Assembly (NCBI GenBank): GCA_002163085.1
Contig: MAAJ01000001.1
Location: 496,001-560,000, forward strand
DNA: 64,000 bases
Direction: 5' to 3'
Source: Methylophaga sp. 42_25_T18
GTDB lineage: Bacteria > Pseudomonadota > Gammaproteobacteria > Nitrosococcales > Methylophagaceae
Part shown: one piece after another, positions 58,130 to 64,000 of the stretch
Position numbering within the stretch: the first letter of the stretch is position 1
Layout: every line of letters begins with the position of its first letter
Program-made: the position numbers and the translations under genes
Notes under the pieces: model-generated
Databases searched by the model: none
Told to the model about the DNA's origin: nothing
What the model saw: only the letters and a program-made list of their open reading frames with translations

Positions 58130-58957
58130 ATGGACAAGATCAGCTCTGGATCTAGCTGTAACATTAAGGGATTACGATTAAGCATTTTTTCCTCCCTATT
58201 CATGTTCTGTCTAACATGGACACCTTTCGCCACCGCGACTCATTGGCATGCTAACGAATACATAACCGACAGCTTTGTTGCTGTCACTTTGAATGAAAAA
58301 GCGAAAGGTTCTGTTGCCGGCATCAAAAAGTGGAAAAAACCCATTTATTATGAAATCAAACATCATATAAATGATGTCGAGTTACATGAGCGTCTAGTAG
58401 CCTTGCATTTTTCTCAGATCAGACAGATTACTGGCCTAACAATTGAACCTGCAGATCGACAACATTCAGCAAATCTAACCATCGTTTTAACATCAGAAAA
58501 ACGCTATCAGAAAGATATCGCTCATTACTTTCAGTTAGATGAAAATGCAAAAACAACCAAAGCAATGGCAAAGAAAATTGGTTCGGCAAGTCTATATACA
58601 CGCGGTGACAATAGTATTGAACACGCTGCCGTAGTGATTCCAACCGATCGCGCTCGTGCTGAAGCGCGTTTACTCTCAAGTTTGTCAGAAATGCTTACCC
58701 AAGTATTAGGCTTTCCCAACCGCTCTACCAGTGTTTACCCATCGGTGCTTAATGACCGATCACGCGATCATTTTCTTTCAGGCTTAGATTATCTAATGCT
58801 CAAGATTTTATATGATGAACGTGTTCAATCGGGAATGAGCTCAAGAAAAACAAGAGCAGCGGTGAATAAAATCATTGCCGAAAGTAGTTTTCAAGACCAG
58901 ATTCAATCGGCTGAGCTCGTCGTTAAGCAACAAGGTTTGTATCCGTTATTAAATTAG
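58130..58957 (+). CDS. DUF2927-like exported protein
   Basis: A 275-residue protein with an N-terminal export signal (about 15-40, LSIFSSLFMFCLTW then PFATA). The C-terminal region LSEMLTQVLGFPNRSTSVYPSVLNDRSRDHFLSGLDYLMLKILYDERVQSGMS (about 187-239) is the DUF2927 pattern (E-x-x-T-Q-x-L-G and the L-D-x-x-x-L-K-x-L-Y-D block). Such proteins often look like degenerate metalloproteases without a clear HExxH. Here LSEMLTQ lacks it, so catalysis is doubtful. Single gene in a gap between LysR and the SET group. Confidence 0.68.
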   Translation: MDKISSGSSCNIKGLRLSIFSSLFMFCLTWTPFATATHWHANEYITDSFVAVTLNEKAKGSVAGIKKWKKPIYYEIKHHINDVELHERLVALHFSQIRQITGLTIEPADRQHSANLTIVLTSEKRYQKDIAHYFQLDENAKTTKAMAKKIGSASLYTRGDNSIEHAAVVIPTDRARAEARLLSSLSEMLTQVLGFPNRSTSVYPSVLNDRSRDHFLSGLDYLMLKILYDERVQSGMSSRKTRAAVNKIIAESSFQDQIQSAELVVKQQGLYPLLN

Positions 58958-59001
58958 GCTAACGCTTTACACTATTGATTTGTTGTCATGGACATCATGG
59001 A

Positions 59002-59439
59002 TTATAAGTCTGACTGTTCTATCTTTTTATTTTTAAACCAAGTTGTTTTTTCAGGCAGTGAACCATCAGTATTTTGGTTGTAGTGAATAGTTAGCTGTTC
59101 ATCTGGCTCGATATTTCTGCGAGCGATGAAGTTAAGAGTCATTGATGTTTTATCTGCTTTAAACATAAGGTTGGGCGTATCACTATGGTTGTAGTGGCTA
59201 CCGTAACCTAGAGCGAGCGCTAACGAAGTCTCTGGTTTCGTGCGAGATAGCCTTCCCCAGTTATAGACACGGTGCTTAATTTCTTTTGGAAGGTTTTTAT
59301 ACTTTTCTGTCAGTACGATAACGGGCGCAGCTTCGACAGTTTCACCTTTTGCAAAAGTGCTTGTTGAAAATGAACCGAGTCCTAACTCTTCCGTTATCTG
59401 TGCTAGATAAATATGAGGAGGTATTATTTTTTCAGACAT
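59002..59439 (-). CDS. SET-domain protein
   Basis: A 145-residue protein from the ATG at 59439. The SET fold pieces are GLGSFSTSTFAKGETVEAAPVIVL (about 19-42), LGYGSHYNHSDTPNLMF (about 78-94; N-H-S motif) and FIARRNIEPDEQLTIHYNQ (about 104-122; the catalytic tyrosine). Bacterial SET proteins of this compact type may methylate lysines. It lies at the end of a run of overlapping minus-strand genes with DUF6653 and a Coq4-like protein. Confidence 0.85.
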   Translation of the reverse strand: MSEKIIPPHIYLAQITEELGLGSFSTSTFAKGETVEAAPVIVLTEKYKNLPKEIKHRVYNWGRLSRTKPETSLALALGYGSHYNHSDTPNLMFKADKTSMTLNFIARRNIEPDEQLTIHYNQNTDGSLPEKTTWFKNKKIEQSDL

Positions 59440-59441
59440 GA

Positions 59442-59951
59442 TTAATAGTCCCAACTTTTATAGATTTCATTGTCATTTTTCATATCTTCATAGAGCCAAA
59501 CCATACGATCTAGAAACCAACTTTTCCCTAGATACGCCATTGTTATACCTAAAATGGCTCCCCAAACTGAATAAGTCACCGTAGCCCAGATAGCTATTAT
59601 TAAGCCAATAAAAGAAATGCTATTTAAAATAAAAAAGAGATGAGTTTCATGATGTTTTGGCAGGGGTATATGGTCTCTGTTTAAATAAACCCGTTCCCCT
59701 AACACTGCCTTGGATGCCCAGTTTCTTGTCGATTTAGCTTTGCTGAAAACGATAGGATTAAACATCATCCAAAGTAGTGAAATGGCAGTCGGAATCAAAC
59801 ACCACCAACCAATCCACACTCGACTCCAAAAGGCTAAAACAATAATAGGAAGCACCGAATATCGCGTCCAAACGCTGATGGGATTAGCGTGCTTTAGCCA
59901 GTTTTCATCAGTGAGATTAAAGAAGTTGGCAATTTTCCGTTCAAAGGTCAC
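59442..59951 (-). CDS. DUF6653-like membrane protein
   Basis: A 169-residue membrane protein with about four helices (about 30-48, 50-67, 110-128, 130-148). N-terminal HANPISVWTRYSVLPIIVLAFWSRVW and KSTRNWASKAVLGERVYLNRD are characteristic. It overlaps the Coq4-like gene by 4 bases at its start. No known function. The SET gene begins within a few bases of its end. Confidence 0.78.
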   Translation of the reverse strand: MTFERKIANFFNLTDENWLKHANPISVWTRYSVLPIIVLAFWSRVWIGWWCLIPTAISLLWMMFNPIVFSKAKSTRNWASKAVLGERVYLNRDHIPLPKHHETHLFFILNSISFIGLIIAIWATVTYSVWGAILGITMAYLGKSWFLDRMVWLYEDMKNDNEIYKSWDY

Positions 59952-60427
59952 TTGTATTTCAAAATCTCTAAATTAAATTCTTTACGAATTTCAACGAGCG
60001 GCGTGTCCATATATTGCTCGTAGCCTCGAGTCTTCCACTTGCGATTCATTTTTCTAGCTTGAATACATGTTTTATATAAAAGAGGCAGACCAAGAATTAA
60101 ACTTTTAACGATGTTAACAAAACCAATATTCTCGATGAGTTTTTTTCCTTCCGGTGATTTGGCATAGGCCAAATATTCCTTAAAACTCATGTCAGTTCCG
60201 AATAAGGTCCAATAATCGCCGGCCGCCTCATCCAAAATACTGGTATTCACGCCAAAGAATACGTGACCGACATCATGATGTACTAATAACTCCGTCCACA
60301 CGGTATCAGGTTCAGGAACAGAGAAAAGGTGTGAGTTCACTGAATAAAACTCAGCTAAAGCCTCTCTGAGAGTGAGCTTACAATCTTGCTCTTGAAATTG
60401 AGCGACTTTAGTTCTATTAAATTTCAT
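59948..60427 (-). CDS. Coq4-like metal-binding protein
   Basis: A 159-residue protein. The core reads LLVHHDVGHVFFGVNTSILDEAAGDYWTL (about 48-76); the H-D-x-x-H-x-x-x-G motif and a following acidic residue are the zinc-binding motif of the Coq4 family, which acts in ubiquinone synthesis. The remainder (LPLLYKTCIQARKMNRKWKTRGYEQYMDTPLVEIRKEF) fits the Coq4 C-terminal pattern loosely. Membership is likely but the function need not be quinone-related. It opens the Coq4-DUF6653-SET operon. Confidence 0.6.
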   Translation of the reverse strand: MKFNRTKVAQFQEQDCKLTLREALAEFYSVNSHLFSVPEPDTVWTELLVHHDVGHVFFGVNTSILDEAAGDYWTLFGTDMSFKEYLAYAKSPEGKKLIENIGFVNIVKSLILGLPLLYKTCIQARKMNRKWKTRGYEQYMDTPLVEIRKEFNLEILKYK

Positions 60428-60483
60428 TTGCCTTGTTAGCTGTTTGAAATTGTATAACTGCGCCTGTAGGAAAATCCTGATAA

Positions 60484-60513
60484 TTTAAATGGCACAAAAC
60501 AGTGCCACTTAAA
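60484..60513. other. Hairpin between the Coq4-like and cold-shock genes
   Basis: TTTAAATGGCAC and GTGCCACTTAAA pair with one mismatch around a 6-base loop. No T-run follows on either side. Possibly a terminator stem for the cold-shock gene transcript or a regulatory stem. Confidence 0.5.
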
Positions 60514-60571
60514 TATGAAACTAATACCCCTATCTATAAAAATTCTGGCCTTTTTTGTTGGAGGTCAGTAC

Positions 60572-60922
60572 TTACAGTACGAACTTCTCAACCGCTAGAG
60601 CAATAACACCAGTAAGAGCTAACAAGCTCAAAATTTTCCCGGTAGCTACAGAGCTTTCTAGAGACGCGACGCGATCTTCTAAAGAAGCAGGTTTAGTGTT
60701 GCTAGAAGGTTTTTTGCTGTCAGCTTCTAAAGGAATAACAGATTCAGCCTGAGGGCCTTTTTCTGATTCTTTGTCGATGAACTTAACGGCTAAACCTTTG
60801 CGGATAGGACCATCGCCTTGCCATTCACTTTTGTGGAAGAAGAAGTCTTCGCCGCTTTTGTCGTCGGCAATAAAGCCAAAGCCTTTGCGGAAGTCGTAAC
60901 GTTTAATAATGCCTTGGGCCAT
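60572..60922 (-). CDS. Cold-shock-domain protein with C-terminal membrane helix
   Basis: A 116-residue protein. The cold-shock domain covers about 1-65, with RNP1 KGFGFIADD (about 13-21) and RNP2-like DFFFHKSEW (about 26-34). A linker rich in Lys, Pro and Ser leads to a C-terminal helix (ILSLLALTGVIALAVEKFVL), which should tether it to the membrane. Membrane-anchored CSD proteins are known from several proteobacteria, but this layout is uncommon. Start follows TAGGATAC. Last well-defined chromosomal gene before the cassette-like region. Confidence 0.88.
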   Translation of the reverse strand: MAQGIIKRYDFRKGFGFIADDKSGEDFFFHKSEWQGDGPIRKGLAVKFIDKESEKGPQAESVIPLEADSKKPSSNTKPASLEDRVASLESSVATGKILSLLALTGVIALAVEKFVL

Positions 60923-61056
60923 GTTTGTATCCTAATTTAATGTGTAATGAGGGCAATTCTGTTGATCGTAAACTTTGGTTCGACCTATAAGTGATTGCCA
61001 ATGATAGCGATTATGTATATTTTTGCAATTTAAGTATCTGTTTGCTTATGGCTGAA

Positions 61057-61072
61057 GACGGTTATTGCCGTC
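61057..61072. repeat. GC-rich palindrome with tandem GTCC repeats (REP-like)
   Basis: GACGG TTATTG CCGTC forms a small hairpin beside CCGTCCGTCCCCGTCCC (61068-61084). It is GC-rich in an AT-rich intergenic stretch, a look typical of REP elements that are recognised by RAYT transposases. No second copy was seen in the window, so the call is weak. Confidence 0.35.
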
Positions 61073-61099
61073 CGTCCCCGTCCCTTGCGTGATGTTTTT

Positions 61100-61474
61100 T
61101 TACCATACATCAATAGTTGGATTAAATTGGCCTAGCTCTTCAGCCTTGCTTGTACGGATTATAATTTTCGAAGGCACAACACTGTTACCTTTATACTCTG
61201 GTGTTACATTGAGGCCGTCAATTAAACTCTGCTCTACAAAGCGTGCCAGCGTAGCGATAATTTGATTATGCTCCCCAAGTATTCTGGGCGGGACATAAAC
61301 AGTATTGTCCTCTTCTGCTTCCCCTCCAAATATTTCAGGAAAAAGTAAAATAGGAAACAGCTCACCTTGCTCGGTCGCCGCGAGTGCTTTTTCTCTGGAG
61401 TCTATATGAGAGAAATCTAACACTTCTTCTCTCAATTCCGTCATGCCAAATAATTTTTTTATACGATTAAACAT
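61100..61474 (-). CDS. Hypothetical protein, 124 residues
   Basis: I do not recognise a family. The protein starts FNRIKKLFGMTELREEVLDFSHIDSREKALAATEQ and continues acidic and soluble (LFPILLFPEIFGGEAEEDNTVYVPPRILGEHNQIIATLARFVEQ). No signal peptide or membrane helix. An open frame with good codon use supports it. It is the leftmost gene of the group bordered by a candidate attC at 61496-61560. Confidence 0.6.
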   Translation of the reverse strand: MFNRIKKLFGMTELREEVLDFSHIDSREKALAATEQGELFPILLFPEIFGGEAEEDNTVYVPPRILGEHNQIIATLARFVEQSLIDGLNVTPEYKGNSVVPSKIIIRTSKAEELGQFNPTIDVW

Positions 61475-61495
61475 TGTCTCGATATCGTTAGAGAA

Positions 61496-61560
61496 ACAGA
61501 ACGCCTTATTAAAAGGTAAAAGCCAACTGTTTTGTTGTCCTGTTAAGTTGCGTGTTATAT
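61496..61560 (-). repeat. Candidate attC site of an integron cassette (third site)
   Basis: On the minus strand, right after the stop codon of the 72-residue gene, comes ATATAAC (R''), then CGCAACTTAACAGGAC, a middle containing AACAAAACAGTTGGC, and finally AAGGCGTTCTG. The left half resembles attC sites of marine gammaproteobacteria (T-x-A-A-C, then C-A-x-G-G-x-A-C). The right R' reads GTTCTGT and does not fit GTTRRRY well, so this is only a candidate. Confidence 0.4.
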
Positions 61561-61564
61561 GCCT

Positions 61565-61783
61565 CTATATACCACTTTGAATCATTTCTTTAATTTTATG
61601 AGCCTTAACAAAATGATCTAGTTTATGGGTTTGTATCCACCACGTTGCAGCTTCCATAAGTAATTCCGGATTATCATTTTTGTTTGCAAAAAAAGCATAA
61701 AATGATAATCCGACATTATCACCTTTACGTTCAATTTTTTTATTACAAACGTTGATAATTTTAGATCTTAATTCTTCTCTCAT
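61565..61783 (-). CDS. Hypothetical small protein, 72 residues
   Basis: Soluble, no motif I recognise: REELRSKIINVCNKKIERKG then DNPELLMEAATWWIQ and IKEMIQSG at the end. The start ATG overlaps the TGA of the 54-residue ORF in an ATGA junction, so they are translationally coupled. It ends a few bases before a candidate attC. It resembles the kind of orphan gene found in integron cassettes. Confidence 0.6.
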   Translation of the reverse strand: MREELRSKIINVCNKKIERKGDNVGLSFYAFFANKNDNPELLMEAATWWIQTHKLDHFVKAHKIKEMIQSGI

Positions 61784-61944
61784 TTTTTACTCATAACTCT
61801 GAATGTAAGCCCATAGTCGAAAGGCATATAACAGTATGTTTTATGAGGCTGCTGCCCATCATAACAATTGTTAACATGGGGACCTCTTAATTCTGTTCTT
61901 ATTTTCACTGTTGCTGTTAATTTATTAAACACAAAAAGAGTCAT
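61780..61944 (-). CDS. Small coupled ORF, 54 residues
   Basis: An ATG at 61944 preceded by AGGGGGAAA opens a frame of 54 residues (begins TLFVFNKLTATVKIRTELRG and ends YGLTFRVMSKK). It overlaps by ATGA with both the upstream interrupted ORF and the downstream 72-residue gene. Three cysteine/histidine pairs may or may not matter. I do not recognise it. The two ATGA junctions and strong ribosome site support translation. Confidence 0.55.
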   Translation of the reverse strand: MTLFVFNKLTATVKIRTELRGPHVNNCYDGQQPHKTYCYMPFDYGLTFRVMSKK

Positions 61945-62147
61945 TTTCCCCCTAAAACATCGCCATATCGATCATTAGATGAGCAATAATCAGGAAGAAA
62001 GAACTCCTTAACACTATCCAGCACGCTGTCTAAGCTTGATGCTACTCATTGACCAATCTGCATTAGCAACCCTTTAGCCTTTTCAGCTGCTAGCCCTAAA
62101 TGGATATGACTCCCCTTAAAATCTAGGCAAAACAGGATGAACAACAT
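61941..62147 (-). pseudogene. Small ORF interrupted by an internal TGA
   Basis: From an ATG at 62147 the frame encodes LFILFCLDFKGSHIHLGLAA..QIGQ (33 residues). It then meets a TGA at 62046-62048 and continues in the same frame for another 34 codons (VASSLDSVLDSVKEFFLPDY onward), ending at the TGA that overlaps the next ATG. Both halves look like protein. Most likely a nonsense mutation; a shorter gene starting downstream is an alternative. No selenocysteine element was visible. Confidence 0.55.
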
Positions 62148-62207
62148 ACTATGTCACATCCCAAACCATTCTGATGCTGGGCATAAATACAAACTTTAGG
62201 AATTAAC

Positions 62208-62558
62208 ATGAAAGAAATTACAGTTGATAGCAACCCAAGTGAAGCGCTTTTGAAAAAAATGGGTGCTGCTTACTGGCCAACATGGGAAAAAGAAGTATCA
62301 GTATTTCCATGGGCGTTCGTGACAACAGAAACAGCACTTATTTTAGAAGGTGAATGTGAAATGACACCTGAAGATGGCAGCCCAGTAGTAAAATTCAAAG
62401 CGGGTGACCTAGTGGTGTTTCCCAACGGCTTTAAAGGCACGTGGGAAGTGAAAAAACCACTTAAAAAGCAATTTAAGCACATCAACGGAAATTTTGTTAA
62501 GTGCTTCTTTTGTCAGTTAAAAATAATGATTAGCCGCATCAAAGGTGTTACGAAATAA
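62208..62558 (+). CDS. Cupin-domain protein, DUF861-like, with altered C-terminus
   Basis: A 116-residue single cupin. KMGAAYWPTWEKEVSVFPWAF (about 13-33), LILEGECEMTPEDGSPVVKFKAGDLVVFPNGFKGTWEV (about 44-81) are the family's two cupin motifs (G-x-E-x(4,5)-P-x-x-G-x and the downstream beta strands). Native members generally end shortly after the K-K-P-L-K-K stretch (about 83-88). Here the frame continues about 25 residues through sequence that looks like a cassette junction. Opposite in orientation to its neighbours. Function (ureidoglycine-type or other small-molecule enzyme) unknown. Confidence 0.72.
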   Translation: MKEITVDSNPSEALLKKMGAAYWPTWEKEVSVFPWAFVTTETALILEGECEMTPEDGSPVVKFKAGDLVVFPNGFKGTWEVKKPLKKQFKHINGNFVKCFFCQLKIMISRIKGVTK

Positions 62559-62871
62559 AGTTCGTTTCCATAATCTCCACCAAAGCCGTTTCTGATAGTT
62601 TGGCAAGCTCGTATTCTGAAGACGAATAAATATCACCTTCTTTATTACCCAAGGCGATGTTTACAACATCAGGCTTATCATCATGAAGCAGGATAACGAT
62701 CTTCTTATCGAGAGCAATGCAATCAATGGTGATTGCATCTGCTTTCATGCCTTGATTACGTAAGGTTTTATCCATTATTCCCATTAATGTATCGACATGT
62801 TCAAATTTGCTATAGAACACATCATTCGCCCTAGCGACAATCTCTGATAAATGTTGTAGTGCTTTCTTCAT
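62548..62871 (-). CDS. Hypothetical protein, 107 residues (integron cassette)
   Basis: A soluble protein: KKALQHLSEIVARANDVFYSKFEHVDTLMG at the start, KADAITIDCIALDKKIVILLHDDKPDVVNIALGNKEG in the middle. No recognised domain. Its ATG lies on the final base of the R' core site of the attC at 62872-62945, as usual for cassettes whose start codon follows the recombination point. It ends convergently with the cupin, overlapping by 11 bases. Confidence 0.65.
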   Translation of the reverse strand: MKKALQHLSEIVARANDVFYSKFEHVDTLMGIMDKTLRNQGMKADAITIDCIALDKKIVILLHDDKPDVVNIALGNKEGDIYSSSEYELAKLSETALVEIMETNFIS

Positions 62872-62945
62872 TTTAACGCTCAGTGATTAGGGCTGCTGGC
62901 TTGAAATATAACGCTAATTTATCCTTGTGCAGCTTCTTGTTAGAT
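62872..62945 (-). repeat. attC recombination site of an integron cassette (second site)
   Basis: On the minus strand the site starts ATCTAAC (R'', perfect RYYYAAC) 16 bases after the stop codon of the 227-residue gene. It continues AAGAAGCTGCAC and has a complementary GCAGC on the far side of the bulge. It ends TGAGCGTTAAAA (R' core, the next gene's ATG starting on its last base). The AACAAG-x-x-GCTGCAC and TGAGCGTTA elements are standard attC features. Only the last base of R' departs from the GTTRRRY consensus. Confidence 0.72.
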
Positions 62946-62961
62946 CGCAGTTTCCTTTTTC

Positions 62962-63645
62962 CTAGGGGATTGTCTTACCCCCGCGCCACATGAACCCTGC
63001 GAGAGTAAGCATCCACACCAGCAGAAGGAGATTTGCGGGCATATTGATCACCATCGCAAGCGTAGAAAACCCCTCGTATGCTATCACGACACCAGCGACC
63101 GTTGTAGGTATCCCCACAACGATAGCGACACCGGCGAACCATTTCGGATACATCTTGTCCTGTAGCAGGGCGATACCGTACAAGATCATCGTGAGACCCA
63201 AGGAAAGAGATAACATGCTAGCCAATCCGATCTCAATCTGGCGCACTGCGAAGGTGGCGTGAAACATCCCTTCCTTCTCCGATACTGGCGCGGCAGCCCA
63301 GGCATCCACCATGCTCTTCAAGGCAATTCCGTCCACTGCTTGCAACGCTGCGGCCAAGGCCAAACTAACGACCGCTCCTGCAGTCGCGATCCGCGCGACA
63401 CTTGAGCACCCCCTAGCTTCAAGCTGTCCCGATAGGAGCAACAGCGCAGCCAGCATAGCAGCAACTCCTGCTAGCTGTACCAAATGGCTTGCAACCCACA
63501 AGCGATCCTCGGCGTACTCAGCAAAGGCGGCGACGGGGTCGCTCGGGTCGACTCCCATTGGGTGAAAAAAAGTTCCGATGAAAAGCAATGCGGCACCCGC
63601 GATCGCGCACATTGCACCCACTCTACTTATGTTGCGCTTCTGCAT
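62962..63645 (-). CDS. Membrane protein of integron cassette, DUF4386-like
   Basis: A 227-residue membrane protein with about six helices (about 10-30, 48-70, 80-102, 134-158, 165-188, 198-218). The pattern LASHLVQLAG-like (here ASHLVQLAGVAAMLAAL) and the six-helix layout resemble DUF4386-type proteins. The gene is visibly richer in G and C than neighbouring genes (for example CGCGACACTTGAGCACC-like stretches), and is bounded by attC sites on both sides. This points to capture from another genome as a gene cassette. Function unknown. Confidence 0.7.
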   Translation of the reverse strand: MQKRNISRVGAMCAIAGAALLFIGTFFHPMGVDPSDPVAAFAEYAEDRLWVASHLVQLAGVAAMLAALLLLSGQLEARGCSSVARIATAGAVVSLALAAALQAVDGIALKSMVDAWAAAPVSEKEGMFHATFAVRQIEIGLASMLSLSLGLTMILYGIALLQDKMYPKWFAGVAIVVGIPTTVAGVVIAYEGFSTLAMVINMPANLLLLVWMLTLAGFMWRGGKTIP

Positions 63646-63655
63646 TTGATGTTCG

Positions 63656-63760
63656 CTCTAACGCCAAGCACAACGGCTTGGTGAAGTTGGCGACTTTTTT
63701 GAGTGTTTTTTCAAAAAAGGTGACCGCTTTACCAAGTCCGATTGATGCGCCTTGTTCAAT
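63656..63760 (-). repeat. attC recombination site of an integron cassette (first site)
   Basis: On the minus strand: ATTGAAC (R''), AAGGCGCATCAATCGGAC, CTTGGTAAAG, a central stem TTTTTTGA / TCAAAAAA, CTTCACCAAG (pairs with CTTGGTAAAG with one mismatch), then CCGTTGTGCTTGGCGTTAGAG (R' GTTAGAG). The 105-base imperfect palindrome has the standard attC arrangement. The next gene's ATG is 11 bases further on. R'' deviates in one position from RYYYAAC. Confidence 0.8.
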
Positions 63761-63763
63761 GTT

Positions 63764-64000
63764 TTAATTGCCATAACCTGAAAGCCATTCTTCTTGGTCA
63801 ATATCAGAAACACTACCAACCGATAGTGACCTCCAAAGTTCAATGACCTTTTCTTTAGCGACACCCTTCATATGCTTGGGCTCGCCTTCTCCAGCTACGT
63901 TTTCCCAAACAAGTAATCCTGACGAAAATGCAGATAAGCACCATTCAGATTCGTGGGTCAGGGAAACATCAGTATTTTCTACATCCGAGTTAGATAGCTC
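63764..64000 (-). CDS. Hypothetical cassette protein, partial at right edge
   Basis: Minus-strand frame running off the right edge, 78 residues visible with TAA stop at 63764. The visible end reads EWCLSAFSSGLLVWENVAGEGEP and GVAKEKVIELWRSLSVGSVSDIDQEEWLSGYGN. No recognised domain. It ends 4 bases before an attC site, so it is the gene of a cassette whose start lies outside the window. Confidence 0.65.
   Translation of the reverse strand, partial: ELSNSDVENTDVSLTHESEWCLSAFSSGLLVWENVAGEGEPKHMKGVAKEKVIELWRSLSVGSVSDIDQEEWLSGYGN

Larger units (their letters stand above)
61496..64000 (-). mobile_element. Distal end of an integron gene-cassette array (integrase not in window)
   Basis: Two good and one weak attC-like site, all in minus orientation, separate short orphan genes whose starts or stops lie next to the sites. 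The genes differ in base composition (the cassette membrane protein is G+C-rich). The array would be read from an attI/intI lying right of the window. The cupin gene is reversed relative to the others. Extent on the left is uncertain. Confidence 0.65.

Noticed and set aside
61822..61834. GGCATATAACAG (reverse complement GTTATATGCC), similar to attC core ends
   Set aside because: It lies inside the 54-residue coding frame with no matching palindrome around it, so I treat it as chance.
61946..62147. Selenocysteine reading of the internal TGA
   Set aside because: No stem-loop of the bacterial SECIS type was visible directly after the codon and the protein is unknown, so a nonsense mutation is simpler.
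63658..63864. A 68-residue minus-strand frame across the first attC site
   Set aside because: It overlaps the attC palindrome and an in-frame partial gene in another frame that fits better with cassette structure.

Overview
The window looks like chromosome of an AT-rich, methylotrophic gammaproteobacterium, most likely Methylophaga or a close relative. The main evidence is the archaeal-type C1 set at the left end (mch, a RimK-like ligase, a CitG-like protein, fae, a HisA-related protein, and MfnD-like and MfnF-like methanofuran genes). It sits beside a PilG/H/I/J-ChpA twitching chemosensory locus, a ferrooxidans-type gshA and ordinary gammaproteobacterial housekeeping genes. The genus is an inference; there is no rRNA gene to test it.

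Layout. 1-5.7 kb: tetrahydromethanopterin (H4MPT) and methylofuran-linked formaldehyde oxidation genes. 5.8-18.4 kb: cca, a Slt-type lytic transglycosylase and the chp locus, including a 2094-residue ChpA with about 45 acidic hexapeptide repeats. 18.7-28.7 kb: gshA, a FIST sensor, a DUF1097 membrane protein, gatB, a HAD phosphatase, rppH, argA and ilvD. 28.7-33.7 kb: an arsenate locus (arsJ, its GAPDH partner, arsR, a separate arsC) and an AraC/GyrI regulator. 33.7-40.7 kb: an EAL-CBS-GGDEF protein, a phosphate-type porin behind a three-repeat Pho box, fxsA, groESL behind a sigma-32-type promoter, and an AraC regulator. 40.8-44.4 kb: redox and small transport genes. 44.6-50.7 kb: a lipase, a Tat-signal methyltransferase and a two-part FAD oxidase, then ArsI/CadI, SigZ and an SGNH esterase. 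51.0-57.9 kb: a PP2C-kinase fusion beside a NarK transporter, a DUF3565-DUF1971 fusion, pirin, YceI, cytochrome b561 and a LysR regulator. 58.1-60.9 kb: small poorly known proteins. 61-64 kb: short unrelated genes separated by attC-like sites, which I read as the distal end of an integron cassette array whose integrase would lie beyond the right edge.

How the genes work together. Fae condenses formaldehyde with H4MPT and Mch turns methenyl-H4MPT into formyl-H4MPT. The MfnD/MfnF-like proteins probably build the methylofuran used by the downstream formyltransferase/hydrolase complex. ArsR, GAPDH and ArsJ form the arseno-phosphoglycerate efflux route. ArsC handles arsenate by reduction and ArsI would break C-As bonds. 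The Pho-regulated porin is a likely entry route for phosphate, and so for arsenate.

The items most worth a second look are the attC-bounded cassettes with a coupled three-ORF module, the repeat-expanded ChpA with a PilJ that lacks its periplasmic sensor, and the lipase / Tat-methyltransferase / FAD-oxidase cluster.
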